From: Actinomycetales bacterium
GTDB lineage: Bacteria > Actinomycetota > Actinomycetes > Actinomycetales > Cellulomonadaceae
DNA length: 64,000 nucleotides
Direction: 5' to 3'
NCBI GenBank assembly: GCA_020444245.1
Contig: JAHLLI010000007.1
Location: 62,001 to 126,000 of the forward strand
Below, in pieces: positions 9,087 through 17,340 of this stretch (its first letter is position 1; the number at the start of each line of letters is the position of its first letter). The notes beneath the pieces are model-generated. The model was not told the DNA's origin. It was given only the letters and a program-made list of their open reading frames with translations, and ran no database searches. The position numbers and the translations under genes were made by a program.

Positions 9087-11932
9087 GCCAGACGATGCCC
9101 CCGACGAGTGCGGGAGGCCGCGAGGACCTCCAGCGCTACCTGGCTGCCCAGGGTGCGCTGGAGGCCAGCCAGAGCGAGGTCGCCGAGCTCGAGCACGCCT
9201 CCGAGGTGGAGCAGTTCCACCAGCAGATGGAGCTGCTCCGGCGCCGGCTGCTCGCCGAGCCGACCGCCTTCCGTCAGATGTTCATCTCCGACGGCATGGC
9301 CGCGGTCGCCTGGGAGTTCTCCCAGCCGGAGCTGGGCAAGCAGTTCACCGAGACGCTGTGGGGCCTGCTGGGTCGCGGCGACGACGTGAGCGTGCTGTTC
9401 ATGCGCTTCCTGTGGAACCTCCCGCTGGGCAAGAAGCGGATGTTCATCAGGGCGATCGACGAGCACCTGTCCGACCGGTACCCGATGTTCGACGGGCTCT
9501 CGGACGGTTGGCCGGCCGCGGTGAGCATCCCGCCGTACATCCGCGAGCCGGAGGAGCGGTCGAAGGACTTCGGCCTGGTCAACCAGGGCTACCTGGGGTA
9601 CATGAACCTCGGCTATACCCGTGCGGACGTCGACCTGTTCATCTGGCTGGAGGCGCTGCGGGACAAGCAGTGTGCCGAGAAGCCCTGCGAGCTGGGCATC
9701 TTCCTGGCCGAGCACAAGGAGCCCAAGGGCGGCTGCCCGGTCAAGATCCACATCCCACAGATGCTGGAGCTGATCGGCAACGGCCGGTTCCGTGACGCAC
9801 TGGAGCTCATCGAGGGCTCGAACCCGCTGCCGGACGTCACCGGCCGGGTGTGCCCTCAGGAGCTGCAGTGCCAGGGCGTGTGCCTGCACAAGCAGAACCC
9901 GATCCAGATCGGTCAGGTCGAGTGGTTCCTGCCCGAGCGAGACAAGCTGGTCAACCCCGACGGGCTGGTCGCCAAGTTCGCCGACTGGCCCGACCCGTGG
10001 CAGCGGGCCGAGAAGCCGCCGGTTGCGATCGTCGGCTCGGGCCCGTCCGGCCTGATCAACGCCTACCTGCTCGCGGTCGAGGGCTTCCCGGTCACGGTCT
10101 TCGAGGCGTTCCACGCCCTGGGCGGGGTGCTGCGCTACGGCATCCCGGAGTTCCGGCTCCCGAACGAGCTCATCGACGACGTGGTCAACAAGATCACCCT
10201 GCTCGGCGGCAAGTTCGTGCCCAACTTCGTGGTCGGCAAGACGGCGACCCTGCAGGACCTGCGCGACGCGGGCTTCTGGCGGATCTTCGTGGGCTCGGGC
10301 GCAGGCCTGCCGCGGTTCATGAACGTGCCCGGCGAGCACCTGCTCAACGTGATGTCGGCCAACGAGTTCCTGACCCGGGTCAACCTCATGCACGCCCAGA
10401 GCCCGCAGTACGAGACGCCGCTGCCGGACGTCGAGGGCAAGAAGGTCCTGATCATCGGCGGTGGCAACACCGCGATGGACGCGGCGCGCACCGCGCGCCG
10501 GCTCGGCGGCAACGTCACGATCGTCTACCGGCGCACGCAGTCGGAGATGCCGGCCCGCGTCGAGGAGCTGCACCACGCCCTCGAGGAGGGCATCGGCCTG
10601 CAGGTGCTGCGGTCGCCGTCGGAGTTCCTCGGCAACGACGACGGCTTCGTCAAGGCCGCCACACTCGACGTGATGGAGCTCGGTGAGCCGGACGACTCCG
10701 GTCGGCGCCGGCCGCGCGCGACCGGGCAGTCCGAGACGGTCGAGGCCGACCTGGTGATCATGGCGCTCGGCAACGACGCCAACCCGATCATCAAGGACTC
10801 CGAGCCGCGCCTGCACACCTCCAAGTGGGGCACCATCGAGGTGACCGGTGGCGGTTCGCAGGAGACCTCGCTCGCGGGTGTCTACACCGGTGGCGACGCC
10901 GCGCGGGGCGGCTCGACCGCGATCCGTGCGGCCGGCGACGGTCAGGCCGCGGCGCGCGAGATCGTCGGTGCCATCGATGTGGCGCCGGAGACGATCACCG
11001 CCATGGTGTCCAGCGCCCGGGACTACAGCGAGATGGCCGCGACGTCCCAGCGGATCGTGTCCACCGCGGAGCTCAGCGACGGGATCCACGAGTTCGTGGT
11101 CCACTCGCCGGCGATCGCGCACGCGGCCCGGGCCGGGCAGTTCGTCCGGGTGCTGCCTCGGGAGGACGGCGAGCTGATCCCGCTCACGCTGGCGGACTGG
11201 AGCACCGAGGACGGCACGATCTGCCTCGTGGTCCAGGGCGTGGGCACCAGCTCGCTCGAGATCAACCAGATGCAGGTCGGTGAGTCCTTCGCAGGCATCG
11301 CCGGGCCGCTGGGCCGTCCGAGCGAGGTCCACCAGTACCCGAAGGACTCGACGGTCGTGTTCACCGCGGGTGGCCTCGGCCTGCCGCCGGTGTTCCCGAT
11401 CATGCGCGAGCACCTCAAGGCCGGCAACCACGTGACCCTGATCGCCGGGTTCCGCAGCGCCCACCTGATGTTCTGGACGGGCGAGGACGAGCGGGTCGGG
11501 CGGATCAAGGCGGAGTTCGGCGACCAGCTGGACATCGTCTACGCGACGAACGACGGCACCCTCGGGTACCACGGGTTCGTCACGGGCCCGCTGGAGGAGA
11601 TGCTCGAGGCGAACAAGCGCGGCGAGGGCCGCGCCATCGCCGAGGTCGTCACGATCGGCCCGCCGCTGATGATGCGGGCGGTCTCCGACCTGACCAAGCC
11701 GTACGGTGTGCCCTGCGTGGCAAGCCTGAACTCGATCATGGTGGACGCGACGGGCATGTGCGGTGCGTGCATGGTGCCCGTGGTCATCGACGGGAAGCTG
11801 GTGCGCAAGCACGCGTGCATCGACGGTCCCGAGATCGACTCCCACCTGATCGACTGGGACAAGTTCCTGCCGCGGTTCCGGCTGTTCAAGGCCCAGGAGC
11901 AGCGCAGCAGGATGGCGCACGGGTTCGCCTGA
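9083..11932 (+). CDS. Fused NfnB/GltD-like and NfnA/PyrK-like flavoprotein (predicted ferredoxin:NAD(P)+ oxidoreductase)
   Basis: Start is GTG at 9083, overlapping the upstream stop (GTGA), giving 949 residues. Residues 1-190 match nothing I recognise. Next comes a GltD-like module: cysteines CAEKPCELG and GRVCPQELQCQGVC for iron-sulfur clusters, an FAD Rossmann motif GSGPSG near 318, and an NAD(P) motif GGGNTAMDAAR near 458. From about residue 655 the chain is a PyrK/NfnA-like FNR module with GGLGLPPVFP and a [2Fe-2S] motif MCGACMV plus HACIDGPE near 890. In NfnAB complexes these are separate subunits that couple NADH, NADPH and ferredoxin. Coupling to the upstream gene suggests it takes electrons from 2-oxoacid oxidation. 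Bifurcation itself is inference; a simple ferredoxin-NADP reductase is the alternative. Confidence 0.85.
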   Translation: MSQTMPPTSAGGREDLQRYLAAQGALEASQSEVAELEHASEVEQFHQQMELLRRRLLAEPTAFRQMFISDGMAAVAWEFSQPELGKQFTETLWGLLGRGDDVSVLFMRFLWNLPLGKKRMFIRAIDEHLSDRYPMFDGLSDGWPAAVSIPPYIREPEERSKDFGLVNQGYLGYMNLGYTRADVDLFIWLEALRDKQCAEKPCELGIFLAEHKEPKGGCPVKIHIPQMLELIGNGRFRDALELIEGSNPLPDVTGRVCPQELQCQGVCLHKQNPIQIGQVEWFLPERDKLVNPDGLVAKFADWPDPWQRAEKPPVAIVGSGPSGLINAYLLAVEGFPVTVFEAFHALGGVLRYGIPEFRLPNELIDDVVNKITLLGGKFVPNFVVGKTATLQDLRDAGFWRIFVGSGAGLPRFMNVPGEHLLNVMSANEFLTRVNLMHAQSPQYETPLPDVEGKKVLIIGGGNTAMDAARTARRLGGNVTIVYRRTQSEMPARVEELHHALEEGIGLQVLRSPSEFLGNDDGFVKAATLDVMELGEPDDSGRRRPRATGQSETVEADLVIMALGNDANPIIKDSEPRLHTSKWGTIEVTGGGSQETSLAGVYTGGDAARGGSTAIRAAGDGQAAAREIVGAIDVAPETITAMVSSARDYSEMAATSQRIVSTAELSDGIHEFVVHSPAIAHAARAGQFVRVLPREDGELIPLTLADWSTEDGTICLVVQGVGTSSLEINQMQVGESFAGIAGPLGRPSEVHQYPKDSTVVFTAGGLGLPPVFPIMREHLKAGNHVTLIAGFRSAHLMFWTGEDERVGRIKAEFGDQLDIVYATNDGTLGYHGFVTGPLEEMLEANKRGEGRAIAEVVTIGPPLMMRAVSDLTKPYGVPCVASLNSIMVDATGMCGACMVPVVIDGKLVRKHACIDGPEIDSHLIDWDKFLPRFRLFKAQEQRSRMAHGFA

Positions 11933-11949
11933 GCGTCGTCGTCCGTCTG

Positions 11950-11979
11950 AAGGGCCGCCCTCCCGCGGGGGCGGCCCTT
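11950..11979 (+). terminator. Hairpin terminator of the oxidoreductase operon
   Basis: A perfect 11-bp stem (AAGGGCCGCCC / GGGCGGCCCTT) with an 8-base loop begins 17 bases after the stop codon at 11932. It lies between this operon and the convergent gene ending at 12026. Confidence 0.8.
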
Positions 11980-12025
11980 CGGCGTCCGGCGGGCACGCGG
12001 CGGTCCCGGGGCGGGGCGCCGTCGA

Positions 12026-12481
12026 TCAGGTGTCGCGGCGCCGGCGTCGCCGATCGCGCGTGACCGGTCCGGGCACATCCGGGCGGCGTTCCTGGTCCCC
12101 GGATCCCTCGAAGGCGGCCAGGAGCGCCTCGAGATCGGTCGCCGAGGGTCGGCGGTCGGCCAGGCCGGCCAGGTCGGCGTGCGCGACGTGCGCGAGCGCC
12201 CAGCGGGGGTCGCGATCCAGGCCGGCGCGGGTCCGGGGCAGGATGGTCCGGTTCCGTTCCGCGGCCAGGAGCCCGGCGAGGTGGTCCAGGAGCGAGTCCC
12301 GACGCCCAGGCCCCTGAGATGGCGCGTGGGGGCGGTGCAGGTCGTGGTCGGCCACGAGCATCACCAGGGCGGTGTGCTCGGCGAAGGCCGACGAGTCGAG
12401 CCGTGCCCGGATGAACGCCGCGCTCGCCTTGGACTCGACGAGCGCGAGCACGAGGTCCTCGCGCGCCCTGTCTCGGTCCAT
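12026..12481 (-). CDS. Hypothetical protein
   Basis: A 151-residue protein starting MDRDRAREDLVLALVESKASAAF, with ATG at 12481 preceded by GGAGGCACG on the coding strand. Third codon positions are almost all G or C, as in neighbouring genes, which supports it being real. The sequence is rich in Leu, Ala, Arg and Asp, looks helical and soluble, and ends in a strongly basic tail (RDRRRRRRDT). No catalytic motif or known domain was recognised. It is convergent with the oxidoreductase operon and divergent from the sulfur genes. Confidence 0.6.
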   Translation of the reverse strand: MDRDRAREDLVLALVESKASAAFIRARLDSSAFAEHTALVMLVADHDLHRPHAPSQGPGRRDSLLDHLAGLLAAERNRTILPRTRAGLDRDPRWALAHVAHADLAGLADRRPSATDLEALLAAFEGSGDQERRPDVPGPVTRDRRRRRRDT

Positions 12482-12765
12482 CGTGGACGTGCCTCCGTCA
12501 TCTCCGGCGGGGGGTCACCGGACGCTCGCCGGCGGTGCGGGGTGTGCTCCACCGACCGTTCCAGTCTCCCCGGCGAGCGGTCGGTGACGGCGCGGGGGCT
12601 CGGGTGAATCCCGCCGCGGGGGACCGACGGCACTCGTTCGGCGCACTGCAGGTGGCGAAGGGGTGACGGCACGCTGCCACCTCGGACCCGCGGCCGGACG
12701 CGAGGAGGCGGACGAAGGATCCGCTCGGCGCGCGGAATGAATCGACGCATGGCACCGTTCTCTGC

Positions 12766-12781
12766 ATACCCCCGGGGGTAT
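12766..12781. promoter_or_regulatory. CsoR/CstR-type operator palindrome
   Basis: ATACCCCCGGGGGTAT is a perfect 16-bp palindrome of the type bound by CsoR-family repressors: CsoR for copper, CstR for persulfide. It lies about 40 bases before the rhodanese start at 12820. Because the two genes downstream handle sulfane sulfur, a CstR-like repressor is the better guess. No csoR/cstR gene is present in the window. The 338-base gap from 12482 to 12819 holds nothing else I can support. Confidence 0.75.
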
Positions 12782-12819
12782 CGAACTCGGGACCGAGACG
12801 ACGAGATCCAGGAGGACAA

Positions 12820-13137
12820 GTGCGCGAGATCGACCAGGACGGCTTCGCCGTCGCCCACGCGGCGGGCGGGTACGTGCTCGACGTGCGTGAGCCGGTGGAG
12901 TACGTGGGCGGCCACGTGCCCGGGGCGACGCTGATGCCGATGAGCACGATCGCGGCCCGCGCGAGCGAGCTGCCGTCGGACACGCGGATCCACGTGATCT
13001 GTGCGAGCGGGAACCGCAGCCTGGTGGTGACCGATGCGCTCCAGCGCGCCGGCTACGACGCGGTCTCGGTCGCCGGCGGCACCTCGGCCTGGCGGTTCGC
13101 CGGCCGGCCCGTGGTGACCGGCATGGACACGCACTGA
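12820..13137 (+). CDS. Single-domain rhodanese (sulfurtransferase)
   Basis: A 105-residue rhodanese domain, likely carrying sulfane sulfur on its active-site cysteine. The active loop is CASGNRS near residue 66, and the family segments LDVREPVEYVGGHVPGA and GGTSAWRFAG are clear. The start is GTG at 12820, preceded by an AGGAGG ribosome site. The gene lies 10 bases before the persulfide dioxygenase-like gene and shares its upstream CsoR/CstR-type operator, so the two probably work together in persulfide removal. No signal peptide is seen, so it is cytoplasmic. Confidence 0.9.
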   Translation: MREIDQDGFAVAHAAGGYVLDVREPVEYVGGHVPGATLMPMSTIAARASELPSDTRIHVICASGNRSLVVTDALQRAGYDAVSVAGGTSAWRFAGRPVVTGMDTH

Positions 13138-13147
13138 GGAGGCGTCG

Positions 13148-14506
13148 ATGACTGTCACGATACTGACCCTGGACACGCCCTCCCTGGGCGACCGCAGCTA
13201 CCTCGTGCACGACGGCACCACCGCGTTCGTCGTCGATCCACAGCGCGACGTGGACCGGGTGCTGGCGATGGCCGAGGAGGCCGGCGTGCGGATCACGCAC
13301 GTCTTCGAGACCCACATCCACAACGACTACGTCACCGGCGGCTACGCGCTCGCGCAGCGGACCGGCGCGGCCTACCACGTCAACGCCGACGACCCGGTCA
13401 CCTACGAGCGGGTGCCCACCCGCGACGGCGACCGGATCCGGGTGAGCGACTCGATGACCGTCCGGGTGATGCACACCCCGGGTCACACCTTCACGCACCT
13501 GTCGTTCGTGCTCGAGGGGGAGCGGCCCGCGGTGTTCTCCGGGGGCTCGCTGCTCTACGGCTCGACCGGACGACCCGACCTGCTGGGCATGGACCACGCG
13601 CCGACGCTCGCGCACCACCAGTACGCCTCCGCCCACGCGCTCGCGAGCCTGCCCGACCACACCTCCGTGATGCCCACCCACGGCTTCGGCAGCTTCTGCT
13701 CGGCGACCTCCACCACCGAGGGCGCGACGGGGTCGACGATCGGCCAGGAGCGGCGGGTCAACCCGGCCCTGACCCAGGACGAGGAGGACTTCGTCCAGAC
13801 GATCCTGGCGGGCCTGGACGACTACCCCGCGTACTACGTGCACATGGCCCCGCGGAACCTCGACGGGCCCGCCGAGCCCGACCTGTCGCTGCCCTCGATC
13901 GCGGACAAGGCCGAGCTGCGCCGACGGCTGGACGCCGGTGAGTGGCTGGTGGACCTGCGGACCCGGACGGCGTTCGCCGCCGGGCACGTGCCCGGCACGA
14001 TCAACATCGGCCTGGACGGTCAGTTCTCGACCTACCTGGGCTGGCTGATCCCCTGGGGGACGCCCTTGACGCTCCTGGGCTCGACTCCGGAACAGGTCGC
14101 CGAGGCCCAGCGCGAGCTCGTCCGGATCGGGATCGACCGACCGGCCGCGGCCGCCACCGGCCAGCCCCGGGACTGGACCGACGGCGAGCTGGGCACCGTG
14201 CTGCGCGCCACCTTCGCCGAGCTCGCCCAGGTGCGCCACCACCGTCCGGTGGTGGTCCTCGACGTGCGGCGCGCCTCGGAGTGGCGCGCCGGGCACGTCG
14301 CCGGTGCGATCAACATCCCGCTGCACCAGCTGGTCGAGCGGATCGACGAGGTCCCACCGGGCGAGGTGTGGGTGCACTGCGCCGCGGGGTACCGCGCGTC
14401 GACCGCCGCCTCGCTGCTGATCCGGGCCGGACGCCAGGTCGTCCACGTGGACGAGTCCTACGCGACAGCCGCACCGACGTCCGGCCTGACCCTGGTGGCA
14501 GCCTGA
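13148..14506 (+). CDS. Persulfide dioxygenase-rhodanese fusion (CstB-like)
   Basis: A 452-residue protein with an ETHE1-like metallo-beta-lactamase domain followed by two rhodanese-homology domains. The metal-binding pattern is visible: THIHNDY near residue 55, HTPGHT near 113 and the GMDHA region near 155. The first rhodanese domain (about 255-335) lacks a catalytic cysteine at the expected loop (LLGSTPEQ). The second (about 360-450) has HCAAGYRAS. Family members oxidise persulfides with O2 and iron to sulfite and can pass sulfur to form thiosulfate. ATG at 13148 follows GAGGAGG. It is the second gene of the pair at 12820, and a LexA box begins right at its stop codon. Confidence 0.88.
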   Translation: MTVTILTLDTPSLGDRSYLVHDGTTAFVVDPQRDVDRVLAMAEEAGVRITHVFETHIHNDYVTGGYALAQRTGAAYHVNADDPVTYERVPTRDGDRIRVSDSMTVRVMHTPGHTFTHLSFVLEGERPAVFSGGSLLYGSTGRPDLLGMDHAPTLAHHQYASAHALASLPDHTSVMPTHGFGSFCSATSTTEGATGSTIGQERRVNPALTQDEEDFVQTILAGLDDYPAYYVHMAPRNLDGPAEPDLSLPSIADKAELRRRLDAGEWLVDLRTRTAFAAGHVPGTINIGLDGQFSTYLGWLIPWGTPLTLLGSTPEQVAEAQRELVRIGIDRPAAAATGQPRDWTDGELGTVLRATFAELAQVRHHRPVVVLDVRRASEWRAGHVAGAINIPLHQLVERIDEVPPGEVWVHCAAGYRASTAASLLIRAGRQVVHVDESYATAAPTSGLTLVAA

Positions 14507-14523
14507 TCGAACACCCGTTCGAT
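14506..14523. promoter_or_regulatory. LexA (SOS) box overlapping a leaderless promoter
   Basis: ATCGAAC-ACCC-GTTCGAT is a perfect 7+4+7 inverted repeat matching the Gram-positive/actinobacterial LexA consensus (CGAAC-N4-GTTCG). A -10-like TAGACT at 14523-14528 follows directly and lies exactly 6 bases before the GTG at 14535. A LexA dimer here would cover the promoter, and the transcript would start at the start codon. Confidence 0.75.
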
Positions 14524-14534
14524 AGACTCCGTCG

Positions 14535-14828
14535 GTGGAGTCACGCCGGGTGGTCAACCGCGAGCAGCCTGCCCGCGCGCCGGTCGCCCCGACGGGGGAC
14601 GTCCCGGTCATCGTCCACCTGGTGTGGTCCGACGGGGACGAGGAGTGGCGGCCGGCGCGGGCGGTCCGCTGGACGCGCACCCACGTCATGGTGGGGTGGC
14701 GTCCGGACGGTCCACCGGCGACCCCGCCTGCCGAGCAGTGGGTCTGGCTGCGAGCCGCGGACGTCATGCGCTCGGTGAGCTGGCTGGTGCGTCCAGACCG
14801 GACGCCCGCACCGCGGTCACGGGCGTGA
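14535..14828 (+). CDS. Hypothetical protein under a LexA box
   Basis: A 97-residue protein starting at GTG 14535 (MESRRVVNREQPARAP). A TAGACT -10 element ends 7 bases before this GTG, so the gene is probably leaderless. The core reads VIVHLVWSDGDEEWRPARAVRWTR and QWVWLRAADVMRSVSWLVR, tryptophan-rich and beta-strand-like. I do not recognise the family with confidence; small DUF6504-like proteins linked to mutasome genes are one possibility, not demonstrated. It overlaps the next gene by 4 bases (GTGA). The LexA box suggests DNA-damage induction. Confidence 0.6.
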   Translation: MESRRVVNREQPARAPVAPTGDVPVIVHLVWSDGDEEWRPARAVRWTRTHVMVGWRPDGPPATPPAEQWVWLRAADVMRSVSWLVRPDRTPAPRSRA

Positions 14829-15550
14829 GGGACGTGACCGGCATGTGGCCGCCGATGGCGCCCCGGACGTCGCACCTCCAGGATCGTCGCGTGTGGGAGC
14901 GAACCAGGGCGGCGGTGCGGGACAACGCCGCGTGGTGCCAGCGGGTCTGCGCGGCGCACGGGATCCCCGCCCGGCGTCGCGGCGATCGTTGGCTCGTCCA
15001 CGGTCGTGCGCCGGCCGGCTATCCCGACGTGATCACGCTGCGCCCCGGCCTGTCCGTCGACGCCGTCCTGGACGGTGTGGACACCGGACCGGGCTGCTCG
15101 GTCAAGGACTCCTGGAGCGAGCTCGACCTGGGTGGGCTCGGGTTCGAGGTGCTCGCCACCGGTACGTGGCTCTGGGCCGAGCCCGCAGTGCCCGGTGATG
15201 CCCCCTGGACCGCGATCGAGAGCGCGGGGCTGGCCGACTGGGCTGCGATCCACGGAGGCGAGCCGTTCCCGGCCGTGCTGCTGGTCGACCCGGCCGTCCA
15301 CCTCGTGGTGCGCGAGGACGGCTCGGCCTGTGCCGCGGTGTGCTCCGCCGTGCCGGGCGTGGCGGGCGTGTCCAACGTCGTGTCCACCGACCCGCAGCGA
15401 ACCTGGGCCGAGCTGCGAGCGTGGTGCGCCGACCAGCTGCCGGGGCGCGTCGTGGTCGGCTGGGAGCCCGGCTCGGCGCTGGACGCCGCGCGCGCGGCCG
15501 GCATGACGGCCGTCGGCCCCCTACGGGTGTGGCGGCGCGGGGTGTCCTGA
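14825..15550 (+). CDS. Hypothetical protein, possibly acetyltransferase-like
   Basis: Start is GTG at 14825, overlapping the previous stop, giving 241 residues. The N-terminal half contains VWERTRAAVRDNAAWCQRVCAAHGI and DVITLRPGLSVDAVL. The C-terminal half ends GWEPGSALDAARAAGMTAVGPLRVWRR, which resembles the end of GNAT acetyltransferase folds. Many actinobacteria carry similar proteins of unknown function. No catalytic residue can be assigned. Translational coupling to the LexA-box gene suggests co-expression under DNA damage. Confidence 0.6.
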   Translation: MRDVTGMWPPMAPRTSHLQDRRVWERTRAAVRDNAAWCQRVCAAHGIPARRRGDRWLVHGRAPAGYPDVITLRPGLSVDAVLDGVDTGPGCSVKDSWSELDLGGLGFEVLATGTWLWAEPAVPGDAPWTAIESAGLADWAAIHGGEPFPAVLLVDPAVHLVVREDGSACAAVCSAVPGVAGVSNVVSTDPQRTWAELRAWCADQLPGRVVVGWEPGSALDAARAAGMTAVGPLRVWRRGVS

Positions 15551-15564
15551 CCCACGCCGGCGGC

Positions 15565-17145
15565 TCAGTCCTCGGTGCCGTACTCCCAGTGCCACGGCTC
15601 GAGGGGACCGGCGCCACCGGGGTCCATGTACGAGGGGTGGTGCCAGCCGTAGTCGCCTGCGTGCGCCGCGAGCCACAGGTACAGGGGCGCGTTGAACTGG
15701 CCGAGGTCGCCTGCCCCCGCGAGGTCGATCGCCTGGCCGCGCCCGTGGTTCGACGTGCCGGCCGTGGCGGCGAGGTCACCCTTCTCCTCGTGCAGCACGG
15801 CCTGCTGCTCGGCGGTGCGATAGCTGCTCGACACCCGAAGGTTGTGGCCGCTCGCCGCGACGTAGGCACGGTTGAGCTGCTCGAGTGCGGCAGCCGCGTC
15901 GCACCGGAGCTGGACCCTGCGGTCGAAGGCGACGCTGCACAGGTACTTCGACGGGATCGCGCCGTTGGGTGCCGCGTCGGCCGCGGCGACCAGGTTCTCC
16001 AGGCGGCCGGCCTTCGCCTTGGCTGCGGCGGCGGCCTCGGCGCGGGCCTCCTCCTCGGCCTGCCGCTGGGCGAGGACCTCGTCGACCACGGCCTGCACCC
16101 GGACGCTGAGCTCCAGGACCCGCTCCGCGGCCGCCTCGAGACGTTCGGAGTCGCCGAGATCGAGGTCCGCGACGGCCAGCAGCGACACCGCGGGCAGGCC
16201 CTCGTCGAGGACGTCGGCCGATGCCGTCGTGACGACGTCCGGGGTGAGCAGCGCCGTCGGGTCGATGGCTTCGGTCGTCCGCGCCGGATATGGCTCGGCC
16301 GCCTCGGGGGTGCCCGCGGCCGCGAGGTCGGCCGGGGCGTCGGCCGCGGCCGTGTCGAGCGTCGCGGCGACGGGCTCCGTGCGCCCGGCCAGGGGAGTCG
16401 TGCTCGGCGCGGTAGCGGATGTGTCCGACGGCTGCGTCGACGATGTCGAGCGCGATGCCGCGGGCGCCGACCGGTCGGCGGACGGGACGGTGTCGGCGAC
16501 CGAGGAGGCGGCCCCCTCGGCGGCCTGTGTTGCCCCCTCGAGCAGCTCGACCGCGTCCGCCAGCGGCGTGATCGAGAGCACCTCGGCCGGGTCGGCCTCG
16601 GCGACGGGTTCGGAGGCGGGCTCGTCGGCCGGGGCGGTCCGGGCCACCTCCTGGGCGGCGCGTGACAGGGCGACGTCCGCATCCGGCGTCTGCGCGAGCA
16701 AGGAGTTCAGCTCGGTCATCGCGACACTGAGCTCGGCGAGGTCCTCGGGTGCCACCACGTCCGGTGGGACGGAGGCCAGGGCATCGGCGGTCTGCACGGC
16801 ACCCTGGGCGACCTCCCGGGCCTGGGTGCGCCGGTGGGCCAGGTAGGCGGTCGCCTGTCCGCTCAGGCGGCTGGCCGCCGCGCCGTCGACTCGGATCTGA
16901 CGCTCCTGCGCAGCCCGCTCGGCGGCTGCCTCGGCAGCCACCGCGGCGCGGTATGCGTTGTCCTCGGCGATCTGGTGCACGGTCACCTGGACGACCGAGC
17001 CCGAGACCAGTGCGCACGCCGCGACGAGGAGCGCGGCGGGACGTGGCATGACGGCCCGGACCGCGGGCGCGACGAGTCCGGGCACCGAGGTCCACCACGC
17101 ACCGCGATGCGAAGGGTGGTGCCAGCCGTGACGCGCCGCGACCAT
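15565..17145 (-). CDS. Secreted or membrane-anchored D,D-peptidase, VanY/M15B type
   Basis: Start chosen at ATG 17145 because GAGGAG precedes it by a few bases; an upstream in-frame start at 17247 lacks one. The product is 526 residues: a hydrophobic segment near residues 30-55 (PRPAALLVAACALVSG), a coiled-coil Ala/Glu-rich region, a long low-complexity Ala/Thr/Ser/Pro stretch, a second coiled coil near 360-400, and a C-terminal M15B peptidase domain. Zinc-ligand motifs are SNHGRGQAIDL near 466-476 and EPWHWEY near 517-523. The predicted role is trimming peptidoglycan stem peptides outside the membrane. It converges on the LexA-controlled pair with a 14-base gap. Confidence 0.8.
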   Translation of the reverse strand: MVAARHGWHHPSHRGAWWTSVPGLVAPAVRAVMPRPAALLVAACALVSGSVVQVTVHQIAEDNAYRAAVAAEAAAERAAQERQIRVDGAAASRLSGQATAYLAHRRTQAREVAQGAVQTADALASVPPDVVAPEDLAELSVAMTELNSLLAQTPDADVALSRAAQEVARTAPADEPASEPVAEADPAEVLSITPLADAVELLEGATQAAEGAASSVADTVPSADRSAPAASRSTSSTQPSDTSATAPSTTPLAGRTEPVAATLDTAAADAPADLAAAGTPEAAEPYPARTTEAIDPTALLTPDVVTTASADVLDEGLPAVSLLAVADLDLGDSERLEAAAERVLELSVRVQAVVDEVLAQRQAEEEARAEAAAAAKAKAGRLENLVAAADAAPNGAIPSKYLCSVAFDRRVQLRCDAAAALEQLNRAYVAASGHNLRVSSSYRTAEQQAVLHEEKGDLAATAGTSNHGRGQAIDLAGAGDLGQFNAPLYLWLAAHAGDYGWHHPSYMDPGGAGPLEPWHWEYGTED

Positions 17146-17290
17146 CGAGCTCCTCACCGGACTGTGGGCACAGGTATCCCTGACCCGTGCATCGGCGGTC
17201 GCCGACGTCACGTGAGGAGTTCTCTCGCCGTGTCTCGCCGAATTCACCCGTACGCCGCAGCGAGGTCGGCGGACGGGTGACCCACACGCC

Positions 17291-17325
17291 GGAGGCCCGG
17301 ACCCCGTGAGGGGTTCCGGGCCTCC
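17291..17325 (-). terminator. Terminator downstream of nrdJ
   Basis: An 11-bp stem (GGAGGCCCGGA / TCCGGGCCTCC) encloses a second stem CCCC-GTGA-GGGG. It lies 16 bases beyond the nrdJ stop codon on its transcript side. Confidence 0.8.
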
Positions 17326-17340
17326 GAGCGGGAGATGCCG

